A stretch of 35,113 nt of DNA from Candidatus Cloacimonadota bacterium. GTDB taxonomy: Bacteria; Cloacimonadota; Cloacimonadia; Cloacimonadales; TCS61. Shown here piece by piece: positions 8,257 through 17,375 of this stretch. Position 1 is the stretch's first letter. Every line of letters begins with the position of its first letter. A program made the translations under genes and the position numbers. The stretch is taken from the NCBI GenBank assembly GCA_030596265.1, contig JAUVKM010000001.1, positions 1-35,113 on the forward strand. The letters are read 5' to 3'. Below the pieces are notes generated by a model. It was not told the origin of the DNA, ran no database searches, and saw nothing but the letters and a program-made list of their open reading frames with translations.

Positions 8257-10620
8257 TCATTTAAGCAGTAACATCTTCTTCGTTTCTTCGGTTTTTCCAT
8301 TCACACTCAGTTTATAGAAATAAACTCCTGAAGAAACTCTTTTACCATCATCATCTTTGCTGTTCCAAAGCATTTCGCTTCTACCGGGATTCATATAACA
8401 ATCTAATAAAGTTTTTACCTTCTGTCCTTTGATGTTGAATATCTCTAACGTTACTCTACCGGATTCAGGGATATTGAATACTATCTTAGTTTCGGGATTA
8501 AATGGATTTGGGTAATTTCGTAAATTATAATTAGTGATTGGTAACTCATTATAGAAAACTCCAACGGTATCTGCTCCAAACTCATAACAACCCATATCGA
8601 TAATTGCTATTCCATTCTCATCTCCATCCCAAACACGATAATTATGTAGTAAATCCCAGGGTGGTAGGAAAAAACCTGTTGTATCCGGTGTGCCCGTATC
8701 GATGCAGGGAGACAACTCTGTTAGTTGATATGGATCATCACCTGATAATAGAAAGATTGGGTCAACGTCGATGTTGCCTTCAAGCCAGTTGATGATAGCT
8801 TCATTAGGTGGATTACCAGGATAGATTGCTGATTCTCCACCTTCTATATCGCAATATTCCACATTCAGTATAGAAGTAATATTAGGATAGTTACCGGTAT
8901 TTATCTCATATTCATAATCAGATTCATTATTATATAGAATGTTATTTCGGAAGTCAATTTCACCAAATATCCCAAGTGGACAAATATGCGATGTATTTTG
9001 TGTAAATGTACAATTATTTACTTCTATTGATCCAGGACTACTTATTCTCACGACATAACTTCCATTAGTAGTGGAGTTGTTAGTAAATAAGCAGTTACTG
9101 ATCTTGATGTCTGGAAAGCAATTCTGTTGAGCTGAAATTTGAATTGTATAATATTCTTCATCTGGGAATGGAGGAATATCTGAATTGGAAAAAACACAAT
9201 TTTCCAATTCCAAATAATCATCAACACGACAATAAAAATTAGAAATAAATTGATTAGGTCCAATTGAATCGTTATTGTCAAAGATACAGTTTTTTATAAC
9301 TGCATTACCACCATCAAATATTAATCCTGAGCAACTTTCAGAATAATTATTTCGGATGATAACATTATTAAGGATTACTCCATCGCATCTATAGAAATAT
9401 ACGGAACCAAAATCAACATAACAATCCTCAACGATAATATTTTTCATTTCTATATTATCAGACTGGAATATAAGTATACTACTTAAAAGGAGTTGATCAT
9501 CAGAAATAATTGTAAAATTATTGAGAGCATTATTTCCTTTATCATGCGCCATAATATATGTATATTCACTGTAATCATTATATAATATTGTATTTGTAGT
9601 ATCTTCACCTATGAGGGCTACATTCTTTTTTCCTCCTAATGGAAATATCTGATCATTTAATCCTTGTGAATAAGTACCTGCAGCTACATATACAGTTTTA
9701 GGATTAATGCTGTCTGATTCTATCTTCTGAAGTGCTAAAGCTATAGTCTTCATGGGTACATCTGGGATTAAACCACTATTCTCGTCATTTCCATCTGTAG
9801 ATATAAATAAATCGTGATTTATTCTTTCCAAGAAATGATTTTGTGGATCAACAATAATTTCACCTGTGCTCGTAATACTATGCTGATAATATGCAAAATA
9901 ATCAAATTGGTTTTGAACCGTGAATGTATCAACTATTACATGGATATCGTTCACCGCATCACTGGCAAGTATGTCAAGAGCATGACCTGCAAAATTATTA
10001 TAAATACTGCATAAATTAACAGGATCAAAAGCAATATTTGATTCATCAACTATGCAAATACCACCTCCCGTACATGACTGGTTTGAATATATACTTACAC
10101 CGGACAATGTTATATCTGCATTATCTATATATATACCACCACCCGAGACAGCATTATTATTAAATATATTACAATTTACAATACTAGCATTAATGGGATC
10201 AGTTTGGAAAGTAGTAGAAATACGGATACCTCCACCTAATCTATCAATATTACCATATATTATATCTCCTATTCCATTTGTAATTGAAAATCCTCTTATA
10301 ACAGCTCCGAATTCATTACTTTCTAATCTGACACATGAGCCTTGCAGATTGCCGTCGATAATTGTATTTGAAATGTATGTTTCATCTCCGGTTATTAGTT
10401 CAAGACTGGCAACAGTGATGTTTTTACCATTGAAGTTTACATTCTCGTAATACCTTCCGGGATAAACCAGAACAGTATCGCTATGAACAGATGCATTGAT
10501 CCCTTCCTGAATGGTTGTAAAGTTACCGCTTCCATCCTGCTTGATGTGCCAGGTTGTGGAATTTAACAGTGAACAAAAACAAACAAAAACGAACAAGAGA
10601 GATAAACTTTTAATTTTCAT
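8257..10620 (-). CDS. Secreted right-handed beta-helix protein with FlgD-type sorting tail
   Basis: 787 aa. Signal peptide KSLSLLFVFVCFCSLLNST at the N-terminus. Residues ~25-190 and ~270-600 are right-handed parallel beta-helix (Pectate-lyase/DUF1565-like): FTTIQEGINASVHSDTVLVY at ~34 and DVPMKTIALALQKIESDSIN at ~286 are the typical starts, followed by many N-C-x-F/I-x-N-N turns (CNIFNNNAVSGGGIYI, NCTFTQNTS). The C-terminal ~80 residues are a FlgD-Ig-like domain, YPNPFNPETKIVFNIP then FNIKGQKVKTLL and GVYFYKLSVNGK, a surface-sorting tail common in Cloacimonadota-type genomes. No catalytic site is recognisable; a surface adhesin or polysaccharide-binding role is inferred. An AGGAG-like leader precedes the start (10621-10630, minus strand). 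It shares its repeat style with the next gene upstream and may form an operon with it (78-base gap). Confidence 0.85.
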   Translation of the reverse strand: MKIKSLSLLFVFVCFCSLLNSTTWHIKQDGSGNFTTIQEGINASVHSDTVLVYPGRYYENVNFNGKNITVASLELITGDETYISNTIIDGNLQGSCVRLESNEFGAVIRGFSITNGIGDIIYGNIDRLGGGIRISTTFQTDPINASIVNCNIFNNNAVSGGGIYIDNADITLSGVSIYSNQSCTGGGICIVDESNIAFDPVNLCSIYNNFAGHALDILASDAVNDIHVIVDTFTVQNQFDYFAYYQHSITSTGEIIVDPQNHFLERINHDLFISTDGNDENSGLIPDVPMKTIALALQKIESDSINPKTVYVAAGTYSQGLNDQIFPLGGKKNVALIGEDTTNTILYNDYSEYTYIMAHDKGNNALNNFTIISDDQLLLSSILIFQSDNIEMKNIIVEDCYVDFGSVYFYRCDGVILNNVIIRNNYSESCSGLIFDGGNAVIKNCIFDNNDSIGPNQFISNFYCRVDDYLELENCVFSNSDIPPFPDEEYYTIQISAQQNCFPDIKISNCLFTNNSTTNGSYVVRISSPGSIEVNNCTFTQNTSHICPLGIFGEIDFRNNILYNNESDYEYEINTGNYPNITSILNVEYCDIEGGESAIYPGNPPNEAIINWLEGNIDVDPIFLLSGDDPYQLTELSPCIDTGTPDTTGFFLPPWDLLHNYRVWDGDENGIAIIDMGCYEFGADTVGVFYNELPITNYNLRNYPNPFNPETKIVFNIPESGRVTLEIFNIKGQKVKTLLDCYMNPGRSEMLWNSKDDDGKRVSSGVYFYKLSVNGKTEETKKMLLLK

Positions 10621-10698
10621 AATCTCCTCGAATTCACCCTTAGCCCCACTCTTCTAATCAAGAATGGGACTAAAGGATGATACAATTAAATATTAATG

Positions 10699-13600
10699 TT
10701 ACTTAAGAAGCAACATTTTTTTATTTATTGTTTTCTCACCTGTTGATAACCTGTAGAAATAAACACCGCTGGCAACTTGTTTTTTGTTGTTATCAGTTCC
10801 ATCCCAGACTGCTTGATAATGTCCTGAATCCTTAATTTCTTTAACAAGAGTTTTAACCTTTTGTCCTTTGATATTGTACACAATAAGTACAATATTTCCT
10901 TCATTTGCCAAAGAATAATTTATTGTTGTGACCGGATTAAAAGGATTAGGATAGTTCTGCTTTAGAGATGTCTTGATAATAGCAGGTACATTGTTATCGG
11001 AATCTTTTAGAGAAATCAAATAATAGCTATTTTGTGTTTTAGAAAAATCAAGTTTTTCTATGTTACCTGCATCATTAAGATTTTCTTTAATGGAGTATGT
11101 ATCTATCAGTAGATTCTCTGATCTTGAACCATAGTAGAGTTGGAATTCAACCATGCCGGGATCAAAAACCATAGAATCATTAAGAACATAAGCACAGATT
11201 TGTACCAGAGAATCTTCAATTACCTCTGCACCCTTACATTCACCTTCGACAAAGATACCTATTTCTGTAGGATCACCCAGAGCTTCAGGATCTAGTTCAA
11301 CATATACAGGTATATAATCTGCTTCTTCAGTATAGATGAAACTTTCGGAGGAGGACCTTGTATTTTTGGGAAAAGAACCTCCACCTTGTTCTCCCCAATA
11401 GAAGCTGCAATTATTTGTACAATTTACAACAACCAGATCACCCGGATTAATCGTCCAATCAATAGCACTAATCCAACCTAAGGCGGTTTTATTCATGGTA
11501 AAGGTTTTGGTCTGGATCATATCAATATCATCTAGAACTGCTTCAAAAGCATCTAAAGGTTTCATGCTAAATTCCGGGAAATATCCAACCCAGTTTATCT
11601 GACCACCAGGTAGTGTACCTGCAGATAAGGCTATGGTTGTTAATGCAGGCTCAAGAAAACCTGTTACATCAAGATCAAATGGTTGATGCATGAACATTTT
11701 ATAACCCTGCACACTTGTGAATTCATGGTTTGAATTTTGCCATTGATTAGCAACATATCGTATATATTGAGTTAATCCATTATCAACCCATTCCACCTCA
11801 TCCAAAATTGTATTATCCCAAATATCAGATAACCAGTTTTCTGCTAAATCGGCATCCAGTGAAAGTGTATTGATAACAGGGAAACACAGCCAATTGATGC
11901 CTTCTGTTGTATCAATTAATTCAATAGTCTCATTCTTATGATTTATAGCTCGTACTGCACCCATGTCAGAACGTGTCCCATCAGGATCAAAGATAGATGG
12001 ATCTCCTGTATCAATAAGTGGTGAATATTCTGTTTCAGTCCACAATGGTTTATAGTTAACATCAACTAAGGGGAGTTCATCTATATTGCCTGTTCCTTCC
12101 CATCCTCCCTGGATATCGGAATAGTCGATAGATAAAGTAGAATTAGTTCCATAATAGATTTGCTCTCCACCATTATTGTTACCCCAGACAAGGCAATTAT
12201 TCATGGTTAATTCACCTGAATGTAAATAAATACCCTCTGTTCCATTATTACAGATTGTAAGATTATTGAATATAACATTAGCAAGCATTCTTATGCTTAC
12301 TCCTACTTGATTGTTATCATATACAGTTACATTTTCCAGAGATATGTTAGAATACCAGCTACAAGTGATAGCCCCATATCCAGAATTTGCAGTAGAATTA
12401 AAGTTATCAAATACACTAACATCTTTTATGAAGGCATTTGAATGTTGAAAATTTAATCCTGCTCCACTATTAGCTTCGTTACCAGTTATGATAAGATTCT
12501 TTAATGTCGGACTACTGTATGAGCATAAAATTCCAGCACCATGGGATAAACCTGGAGTGGGTTCAGGAGATACAAAGCCACCTGTAATTGTGAAGCCTTC
12601 CAAGCTTGAGTTGAAGTCTTCTCCACTATTAAAAGTGACAACTCTACCATCATTATTTCCATTTATTATTGTATTATCAATATAGGTTTCATTATTGCTC
12701 ACGTAATAAAAGGATGCTACTTTAATTCTTTTACCATTGAAATTTATGTTTTCAAAGTATTCTCCTTCTAGTACAATAACAATATCTCCTTCTTCTGTAG
12801 CATCAATACCTTCTTGAATTGTTGGATAATGTGTAGGAACATATATATAAGAGGGATTATCTACTTCCAGTTCTAAATTAGTGTTATCGGTAATCTCATT
12901 AGCAATTACAGTTATATCTTCTAAAACAGCTTCTTCATAGCCCCATAAATACGCCTTTACTTCATAATTACCATTATATATTTCAACTTCATAATCACCA
13001 TTCACATCTGGATTTGTTGTTTTGTATCCAACGGTAACAATAACTTCAGTAACATTCCCTGAACCACCGTTTAACTGAATATTGCCAGTCACTGTACCAT
13101 TAAAACCGGGTTTACAGATATGACCAACAGCAGTACCATAAGGTTGCCAACTGCCATAGATTTCGGGAAGATCATACCAAGCTTCTGTTGGAGTAGAACC
13201 ACCACCCGGATTACTTGAACCCCATCCAAAATTAAGATGGTAATAATCTTCATCTTCATCATCAATTTTGTATCCATCACACACAACCGAATGATATCCA
13301 TCTGTACTTCTTATCGTGATTACTGATGGTTGTGCATTTTTCATATCAATAATTAAATGTGTGAAATATTGCGTTGCTGTAATGTAAGTGAATATCTCTG
13401 CATTGTCATACTCAAATTTATCTAATAATGCTGAAAGAACACGGCTATTTGCTGAACCAGAGCCTTCAGAACTATAACTAGTTATAGTAGCTACTCCTGA
13501 TACGAAACTTAGGGTTGAAATATCTTGATCTGTAATTGGTACACCAGAAGTGTAATGTGTGCGTAGAATATCAAGATAATTATTTAATTCACTGAAAGAA

Positions 13601-14313
13601 GGAAAATCATATTCTTCGTAATCATCATCAATATATATATATGGACTTGTTCCAGAAGACAAATAATGATCATCCTCCCAGTTCCAATCTCTGTTTCCAA
13701 TATATTGATTATAATTAAGTACTTGTGCGAGAGCTGTAGCTACACAGCCAACAACACTCCTATTACTTGTTTCAGGATCTATTGGACAAAAATCATTGTA
13801 TGGACTTGGACTTTGATTCCAAGCTGTTTCTAACCATCCACCTGTAGAAGTTGAGCCTTCTGGTGGCCATGATACTGGATCTCTTTGATTGAAGTAACCC
13901 CAATTTTGATTTAGATAATTTGACCACAATGAATTATTCTCTTCTATATTTGGTAGTTCTCCAGCCAATAAAGCTTGGATTCTATTTTCCATATCCTGCG
14001 TCAATGTATGGTATAATAAATTATTCTGATTACTATCATAAATAAAATCATGATAAAAAGAATAAGCAACGATTGGTCTTATATCAGTATCTACAGATAA
14101 TGCGATAAAACCCGAAGGTGAAAGATTTGCAATATAGGCTATCGTAATTTCTTTACTATTTTTAAATTCGACAACATCATCAATTGTTAAAGAATCACAA
14201 TTAAGTTCTAAAAAAAAATCTGCGACATCAGTTGCATTATTAACACTTGCCGGTACAGCAAATATTCTTAGACTCAATATAACTAAGAATATTATTAAAA
14301 TCGTCTTTTTCAT
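10699..14313 (-). CDS. C10 (streptopain-like) cysteine protease fused to beta-helix and FlgD-type tail
   Basis: 1204 aa from ATG 14313, which follows AAAGGAGAACGTT and opens a signal peptide (KKTILIIFLVILSLRIFA). Residues ~50-110 look like the C10 propeptide (SGFIALSVDTDIRPIVAYS). The protease domain has SVVGCVATALAQVL with nucleophile Cys ~190 and YHSVVCDGYK with His ~341, followed by YHLNFGWGSS carrying the expected Trp-Gly. Residues ~430-480 are a carboxypeptidase-regulatory-like beta module, ~485-760 a right-handed beta-helix (YPTIQEGIDATEEGDIVIVL), then a long beta-rich segment, and the end is the FlgD-type tail (NYPNPFNPVTTINYS, YNIKGQKVKTLV). Streptopains cleave host or competitor proteins; as a secreted, surface-sorted protein it may digest extracellular protein. 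An in-frame TTG/other start further upstream (to 14376) lacks a signal-like beginning and is rejected. Confidence 0.88.
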   Translation of the reverse strand: MKKTILIIFLVILSLRIFAVPASVNNATDVADFFLELNCDSLTIDDVVEFKNSKEITIAYIANLSPSGFIALSVDTDIRPIVAYSFYHDFIYDSNQNNLLYHTLTQDMENRIQALLAGELPNIEENNSLWSNYLNQNWGYFNQRDPVSWPPEGSTSTGGWLETAWNQSPSPYNDFCPIDPETSNRSVVGCVATALAQVLNYNQYIGNRDWNWEDDHYLSSGTSPYIYIDDDYEEYDFPSFSELNNYLDILRTHYTSGVPITDQDISTLSFVSGVATITSYSSEGSGSANSRVLSALLDKFEYDNAEIFTYITATQYFTHLIIDMKNAQPSVITIRSTDGYHSVVCDGYKIDDEDEDYYHLNFGWGSSNPGGGSTPTEAWYDLPEIYGSWQPYGTAVGHICKPGFNGTVTGNIQLNGGSGNVTEVIVTVGYKTTNPDVNGDYEVEIYNGNYEVKAYLWGYEEAVLEDITVIANEITDNTNLELEVDNPSYIYVPTHYPTIQEGIDATEEGDIVIVLEGEYFENINFNGKRIKVASFYYVSNNETYIDNTIINGNNDGRVVTFNSGEDFNSSLEGFTITGGFVSPEPTPGLSHGAGILCSYSSPTLKNLIITGNEANSGAGLNFQHSNAFIKDVSVFDNFNSTANSGYGAITCSWYSNISLENVTVYDNNQVGVSIRMLANVIFNNLTICNNGTEGIYLHSGELTMNNCLVWGNNNGGEQIYYGTNSTLSIDYSDIQGGWEGTGNIDELPLVDVNYKPLWTETEYSPLIDTGDPSIFDPDGTRSDMGAVRAINHKNETIELIDTTEGINWLCFPVINTLSLDADLAENWLSDIWDNTILDEVEWVDNGLTQYIRYVANQWQNSNHEFTSVQGYKMFMHQPFDLDVTGFLEPALTTIALSAGTLPGGQINWVGYFPEFSMKPLDAFEAVLDDIDMIQTKTFTMNKTALGWISAIDWTINPGDLVVVNCTNNCSFYWGEQGGGSFPKNTRSSSESFIYTEEADYIPVYVELDPEALGDPTEIGIFVEGECKGAEVIEDSLVQICAYVLNDSMVFDPGMVEFQLYYGSRSENLLIDTYSIKENLNDAGNIEKLDFSKTQNSYYLISLKDSDNNVPAIIKTSLKQNYPNPFNPVTTINYSLANEGNIVLIVYNIKGQKVKTLVKEIKDSGHYQAVWDGTDNNKKQVASGVYFYRLSTGEKTINKKMLLLK

Positions 14314-14673
14314 AACGTTCTCCTTTTGTTTTTTTTTAAGTAATGATAAATTCTTAACAGATTTACAAACAATCACATTATAAGTTGTTATCTCAAATAA
14401 TGATATTAACTTTCTATATTAACAAAACAACTATGTAAAACATTATTATTAAATCTTGTTACTTTGATACAAAATATTTAATTTTTCTAATTATGGTAGC
14501 ATATAAAATCTTTCTATTGCTTGATATTTCCACCAAATTTCAAATCCTCTCCAATCGATCAGAGAGGAGCTATCCGAATAAACTTATTCTTTCCAATGTG
14601 GAAAATGTTATTCGTTTTACAAAACCTACATTTAGTGCAAGAGTAAGTTCTTTTTGTAAAATGAAACCTAAAA
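14314..14673. other. Intergenic region without a supported gene
   Basis: About 360 bases, AT-rich. It should hold the promoter for the minus-strand protease gene, but no clear -35/-10 pair stands out. A 63-codon open frame on the plus strand (14493-14684) has no ribosome-binding site and no recognisable features, so I leave it out. Confidence 0.6.
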
Positions 14674-14895
14674 TCAGGCTTTAACAATATACAGAACACC
14701 GTTGATTTTCACCAAATAAAAATCATTACCATAGTCTTCAATGGTGTAATTGTAATTTTCAAGATCTTCAAAAAGAATTTCCGGATAAAAAGCGACAAGA
14801 TCTTCAAATGTTGGTTGATCTGGATCAGAATAAGTTAAAGACGAAATTGAAAGAAACAGAACGGATAAGATGAGAATAATTGTTTTCTTAAACAT
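14674..14895 (-). CDS. Small secreted protein, unknown function
   Basis: 73 aa. The first ~22 residues (FKKTIILILSVLFLSISSL) are a signal peptide, leaving a mature acidic peptide of about 50 residues: SDPDQPTFEDLVAFYPEILF then EDLENYNYTIEDYGNDFYLV, ending KINGVLYIVKA. Without cysteines it is not a lantibiotic-like or disulphide-rich toxin. The acidic, aromatic pattern could be an inhibitor or propeptide-like domain: inhibitors of C10 proteases (Spi-type) are small, often encoded beside the protease, and resemble its propeptide, but similarity here is not strong enough to claim. AGGAGG at 14901-14906 (minus strand) gives a strong ribosome-binding site, yet that site lies inside a hairpin (see 14897-14935). 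Confidence 0.7.
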   Translation of the reverse strand: MFKKTIILILSVLFLSISSLTYSDPDQPTFEDLVAFYPEILFEDLENYNYTIEDYGNDFYLVKINGVLYIVKA

Positions 14896-14896
14896 A

Positions 14897-14935
14897 AAAA
14901 ACCTCCTACGTTTTTGTTAAATGTAAGAGGTTTTT
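14897..14935 (-). promoter_or_regulatory. Leader hairpin that buries the ribosome-binding site of the small secreted protein
   Basis: On the minus strand AAAAACCTCTTAC (14935-14923) pairs with GTAGGAGGTTTTT (14909-14897): 13 pairs including one G-U, 13-base loop. The AGGAGG of the downstream gene is fully inside the stem and the ATG follows one base later. This is the geometry of an RNA thermometer or a protein/sRNA-controlled translational switch. Read on the plus strand, the same dyad is followed by TTTTTCTTATTT and could act as a terminator, so the two roles cannot be separated by eye. Confidence 0.55.
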
Positions 14936-14985
14936 CTTATTTATATTGGGTGACTATAATACCTACCAGCTTTATGTTTATAGAG

Positions 14986-15909
14986 TTATGGTTCTCTCTC
15001 CTTTAATATTATTTCCACATCTGCAAAATCTATTGGAAATTTCCCTTTCTCCTTTCTAGGTAGTTTATCTAGAAATTGTTCATGAGGTTGAGGAACAACT
15101 AAAACAGACTGAGGTTTAGCTTGAAATTCAGTTACTTTAATTCTTTTATGTTTATCTATTCTAAATCTTACAAAACAAAATTGAACTTGATTTTCTGAAT
15201 CAAAATATGGTAAAAGTATTTCATGGATCATGTTATCTTTAAGTCGAACTTCATAATCCAGAACTTTTTTAATTTTTAGACACTCAATTTCCTCTTTTGG
15301 TAAATGCTCTAAATAAGAATGAAGTGATTTAAGATCATTGGAATTCATCTTTTCAACAAACATTTTAATAAATTTAACTATTTTCTTGTTAGTATTATAA
15401 TCTATGATGTCTTTAGAAGTTGTGTAGCCTTCCTGCTTTAATTTCTGGGCTCTGAGATTTCTTTTCATTTTGTATACACGTGTATGAGCTGAATAATAAG
15501 ATAGCTTCAGTAATTTCGATACTTTTGAGACTTTATAATTACTTTTCTCCCAGAGCCTGAATACACTATAATCATCACGAGACAAAAGCTGCTTGGCTTC
15601 CTTTAAACCGATCAATTTATCATAATCTTGAATTTTACCCATAACTTCTTCCAATTTTTCTTCAAAGTTTTCTATTGCTTGTTTTTGCAATAAAACTTCT
15701 GATTTCTTTCCCTTTTTTGATCTACTATAAACTTCATGTTTCGTAACCTTATAACTCCAGGCTATTGGATTTTCAACTTCATCCTGTTTAAGTAGATACT
15801 TTAGAGATACTATTTGGGCGATGTCTTCAGCATCATGATAATTTTTTATCATTGAATTTGCCAGATTAAAGGCATTATTACGGACTATACTATAAATTTC
15901 TTCAGTCAT
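14986..15909 (-). CDS. ECF-like sigma-70 family factor with C-terminal extension
   Basis: 307 aa from ATG 15909, preceded by AAGGAA; an in-frame TTG at 15939 adds ten residues with no better site. Residues ~10-70 resemble sigma region 2 (NLANSMIKNYHDAEDIAQIV, with NPIAWSYKVTKHEVYSRSKK as the promoter-melting part). Residues ~115-160 resemble region 4 with a helix-turn-helix (KVSKVSKLLKLSYYSAHTRV). Residues ~175-290 are an extra alpha/beta domain (MFVEKMNSNDLKSLHSYLEH ... VQFCFVRFRIDKHKRIKVTE) shaped like the NTF2/SnoaL-like extensions of some ECF groups. No anti-sigma gene lies nearby. Normal ECF factors are ~180-200 aa. Could control cargo genes; targets unknown. Confidence 0.7.
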   Translation of the reverse strand: MTEEIYSIVRNNAFNLANSMIKNYHDAEDIAQIVSLKYLLKQDEVENPIAWSYKVTKHEVYSRSKKGKKSEVLLQKQAIENFEEKLEEVMGKIQDYDKLIGLKEAKQLLSRDDYSVFRLWEKSNYKVSKVSKLLKLSYYSAHTRVYKMKRNLRAQKLKQEGYTTSKDIIDYNTNKKIVKFIKMFVEKMNSNDLKSLHSYLEHLPKEEIECLKIKKVLDYEVRLKDNMIHEILLPYFDSENQVQFCFVRFRIDKHKRIKVTEFQAKPQSVLVVPQPHEQFLDKLPRKEKGKFPIDFADVEIILKEREP

Positions 15910-16013
15910 GATTTTATTCCTTTTTATAAAATTATACAATACTGCTTCCGTGTTGATAGAGTAAATATGAAAATTAGATTTTTACAAGAAATTCGAAACG
16001 GTGTAAGAAATGA

Positions 16014-16116
16014 CTTTAATGATTAAAATGTCAAGAATTATAGTATTTAACTTATTAAATAAGATGAGCCGTTACGGCGCACAATTTGGGGCTTGTGTAG
16101 CAACGGTTCAATGACT
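16014..16116. repeat. Hairpin repeat copy 1 (attC-like shape)
   Basis: Contains TGAGCCGTT (16065-16073) pairing with AACGGTTCA (16102-16110) through one G-U, and an inner ACAA/TTGT stem (16081-16084 / 16093-16096) with loop TTTGGGGC. The preceding ~50 bases (ATAGTATTTAACTTATTAAA type) are also shared with the copies at 17376 and 22422. Lies between the sigma factor and the endonuclease. Unlike the other two copies it is not followed by the transposon box. Confidence 0.7.
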
Positions 16117-16141
16117 CTTTTAAACTAACTTCTTGTGAGGG

Positions 16142-16855
16142 TTACCACATCTTACGTACTTTTGATTTTTCTCTATCGATCTTCTTTCCTGTCAGACGTT
16201 CCCATAATTTAATCCCGGCTAACTTTTCAACAAGATCAGTTGTAACCTGGAATGTATCAAGTAATTGATCGGTATCTTCATTAGGTATTACAAATGACCA
16301 CATGTGCAAAGCCCCGTTATCATTCTCGGTTAGTATCGATTTGAAGTAAGCATCAGGTACTGGTATTGAAACATCATTTTTATCCTCAGTACCAATCATT
16401 TCTACCGGTTTATCAAAATAGAAAATAGGACCGCAGATCACATAAGTTTCCAGGATCTTGAATTTTGCATCTAGCCTTCTAACTTCTGATTCTAATTTTT
16501 TCCAGATGTCTCTATTGAACTTAGGTTTTTGAGGAGACATATTGGATAGAAGAAATGTCTCACTGTTTTGCAATTTTGTTTCTCTTTGATTTGCACTGGC
16601 AATTAGATGTCCTCGATCATAACCTGACCCGACATAGTCAACAAGATCGGCTCGGAACATCTCAGGGATTCGATAATCCGGACGGAAATTATCCAATCGC
16701 TCTAATCCGGGATTGTCCGGATCAACAATTTCCAGAGCCCATTTTGCCTGTCTGAAATAATATGAATAACCCAGCACATAATGTCTGTTGAACATTACTT
16801 GATCAGCTGCAGGTTTTCCATATCTGGTTTCACGTCTTAAACTTGGTAAATCCAT
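16142..16855 (-). CDS. DNA/RNA non-specific endonuclease
   Basis: 237 aa, the size of the bare catalytic domain of the NucA/EndA family (beta-beta-alpha-metal nucleases that cut single- and double-stranded DNA and RNA). The active-site motif DRGH is at residues 80-83 in SGYDRGHLIAS. It is followed by LLSNMSPQKPKFNRDIWKKL with the Mg-binding Asn (114) and the conserved 'N-x-x-x-W-x-x-L-E' helix. I see no signal peptide, unusual for a family that is mostly exported or imported into mitochondria. A cytosolic product would need an inhibitor or a non-classical export route. AGGAGGAGC gives a strong ribosome-binding site. Base composition is less AT-rich than its neighbours, a hint of separate origin. 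Confidence 0.92.
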   Translation of the reverse strand: MDLPSLRRETRYGKPAADQVMFNRHYVLGYSYYFRQAKWALEIVDPDNPGLERLDNFRPDYRIPEMFRADLVDYVGSGYDRGHLIASANQRETKLQNSETFLLSNMSPQKPKFNRDIWKKLESEVRRLDAKFKILETYVICGPIFYFDKPVEMIGTEDKNDVSIPVPDAYFKSILTENDNGALHMWSFVIPNEDTDQLLDTFQVTTDLVEKLAGIKLWERLTGKKIDREKSKVRKMW

Positions 16856-16955
16856 AAGCTCCTCCTTTGATTATTAGTTAAATAACAATAATCATTATAC
16901 GCTCCATATGACAATAAGATTCAGAACCTCTAACATATTTAAATAAGTAATTAAG

Positions 16956-17135
16956 CTAATTGTCCCTTTCAATTACTATCCAAGAATTAGTATTACATTC
17001 TGAGCATGGAGTAAATTCTTCTCCCTGAATATGTACTTCTACATTTTTACATTTTGTGCATTTGTAGATACCTGAAATACTATTAGGATCCATAATTACC
17101 TCTTTCATTTTTTCTAGTTTCAGTTTATCGTTCAT
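16956..17135 (-). CDS. 59-aa zinc-ribbon protein
   Basis: A short gene of 59 codons plus stop. The protein reads from NDKLKLEKMKEVIMDPNSIS into GIYKCTKCKNVEVHIQGEEF and ends TPCSECNTNSWIVIERDN. Two CxxC pairs (CTKC and CSEC) 17 residues apart form a classic zinc ribbon, like the YjdM/CPXCG small zinc-ribbon proteins. The N-terminal helix is charged. No strong ribosome-binding site is visible, so translation efficiency is uncertain. It lies upstream of the endonuclease on the same strand, 100 bases away, and might be its partner or inhibitor; that is inference. Confidence 0.7.
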   Translation of the reverse strand: MNDKLKLEKMKEVIMDPNSISGIYKCTKCKNVEVHIQGEEFTPCSECNTNSWIVIERDN

Positions 17136-17375
17136 AACATGTATAAAATTAGATTATATTTACATCATACTGAATTTTAAACATTTCAACTGCAGATCGA
17201 TTATTCAATAACATTCATTCTGTGCATTGATAAAAGTTTTATAGTTCAATCTATTGTGTATTGATTTATAAACTAAATAAAAAAAAATAAAAAGAATTGT
17301 CAAAGCATTTATATTTATCTGCCGTTTTGATGAATGATAATGCTCCTTAAACCTGAGCCTGCAAAACAATGGTTT

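Noticed and set aside
10052..10450. 132-aa plus-strand open frame
   Set aside because: Antisense shadow of the beta-helix gene; no start signal and proline-rich nonsense composition.
14493..14684. 63-aa plus-strand open frame
   Set aside because: No ribosome-binding site, no domain and low-complexity AT-rich context; probably chance.
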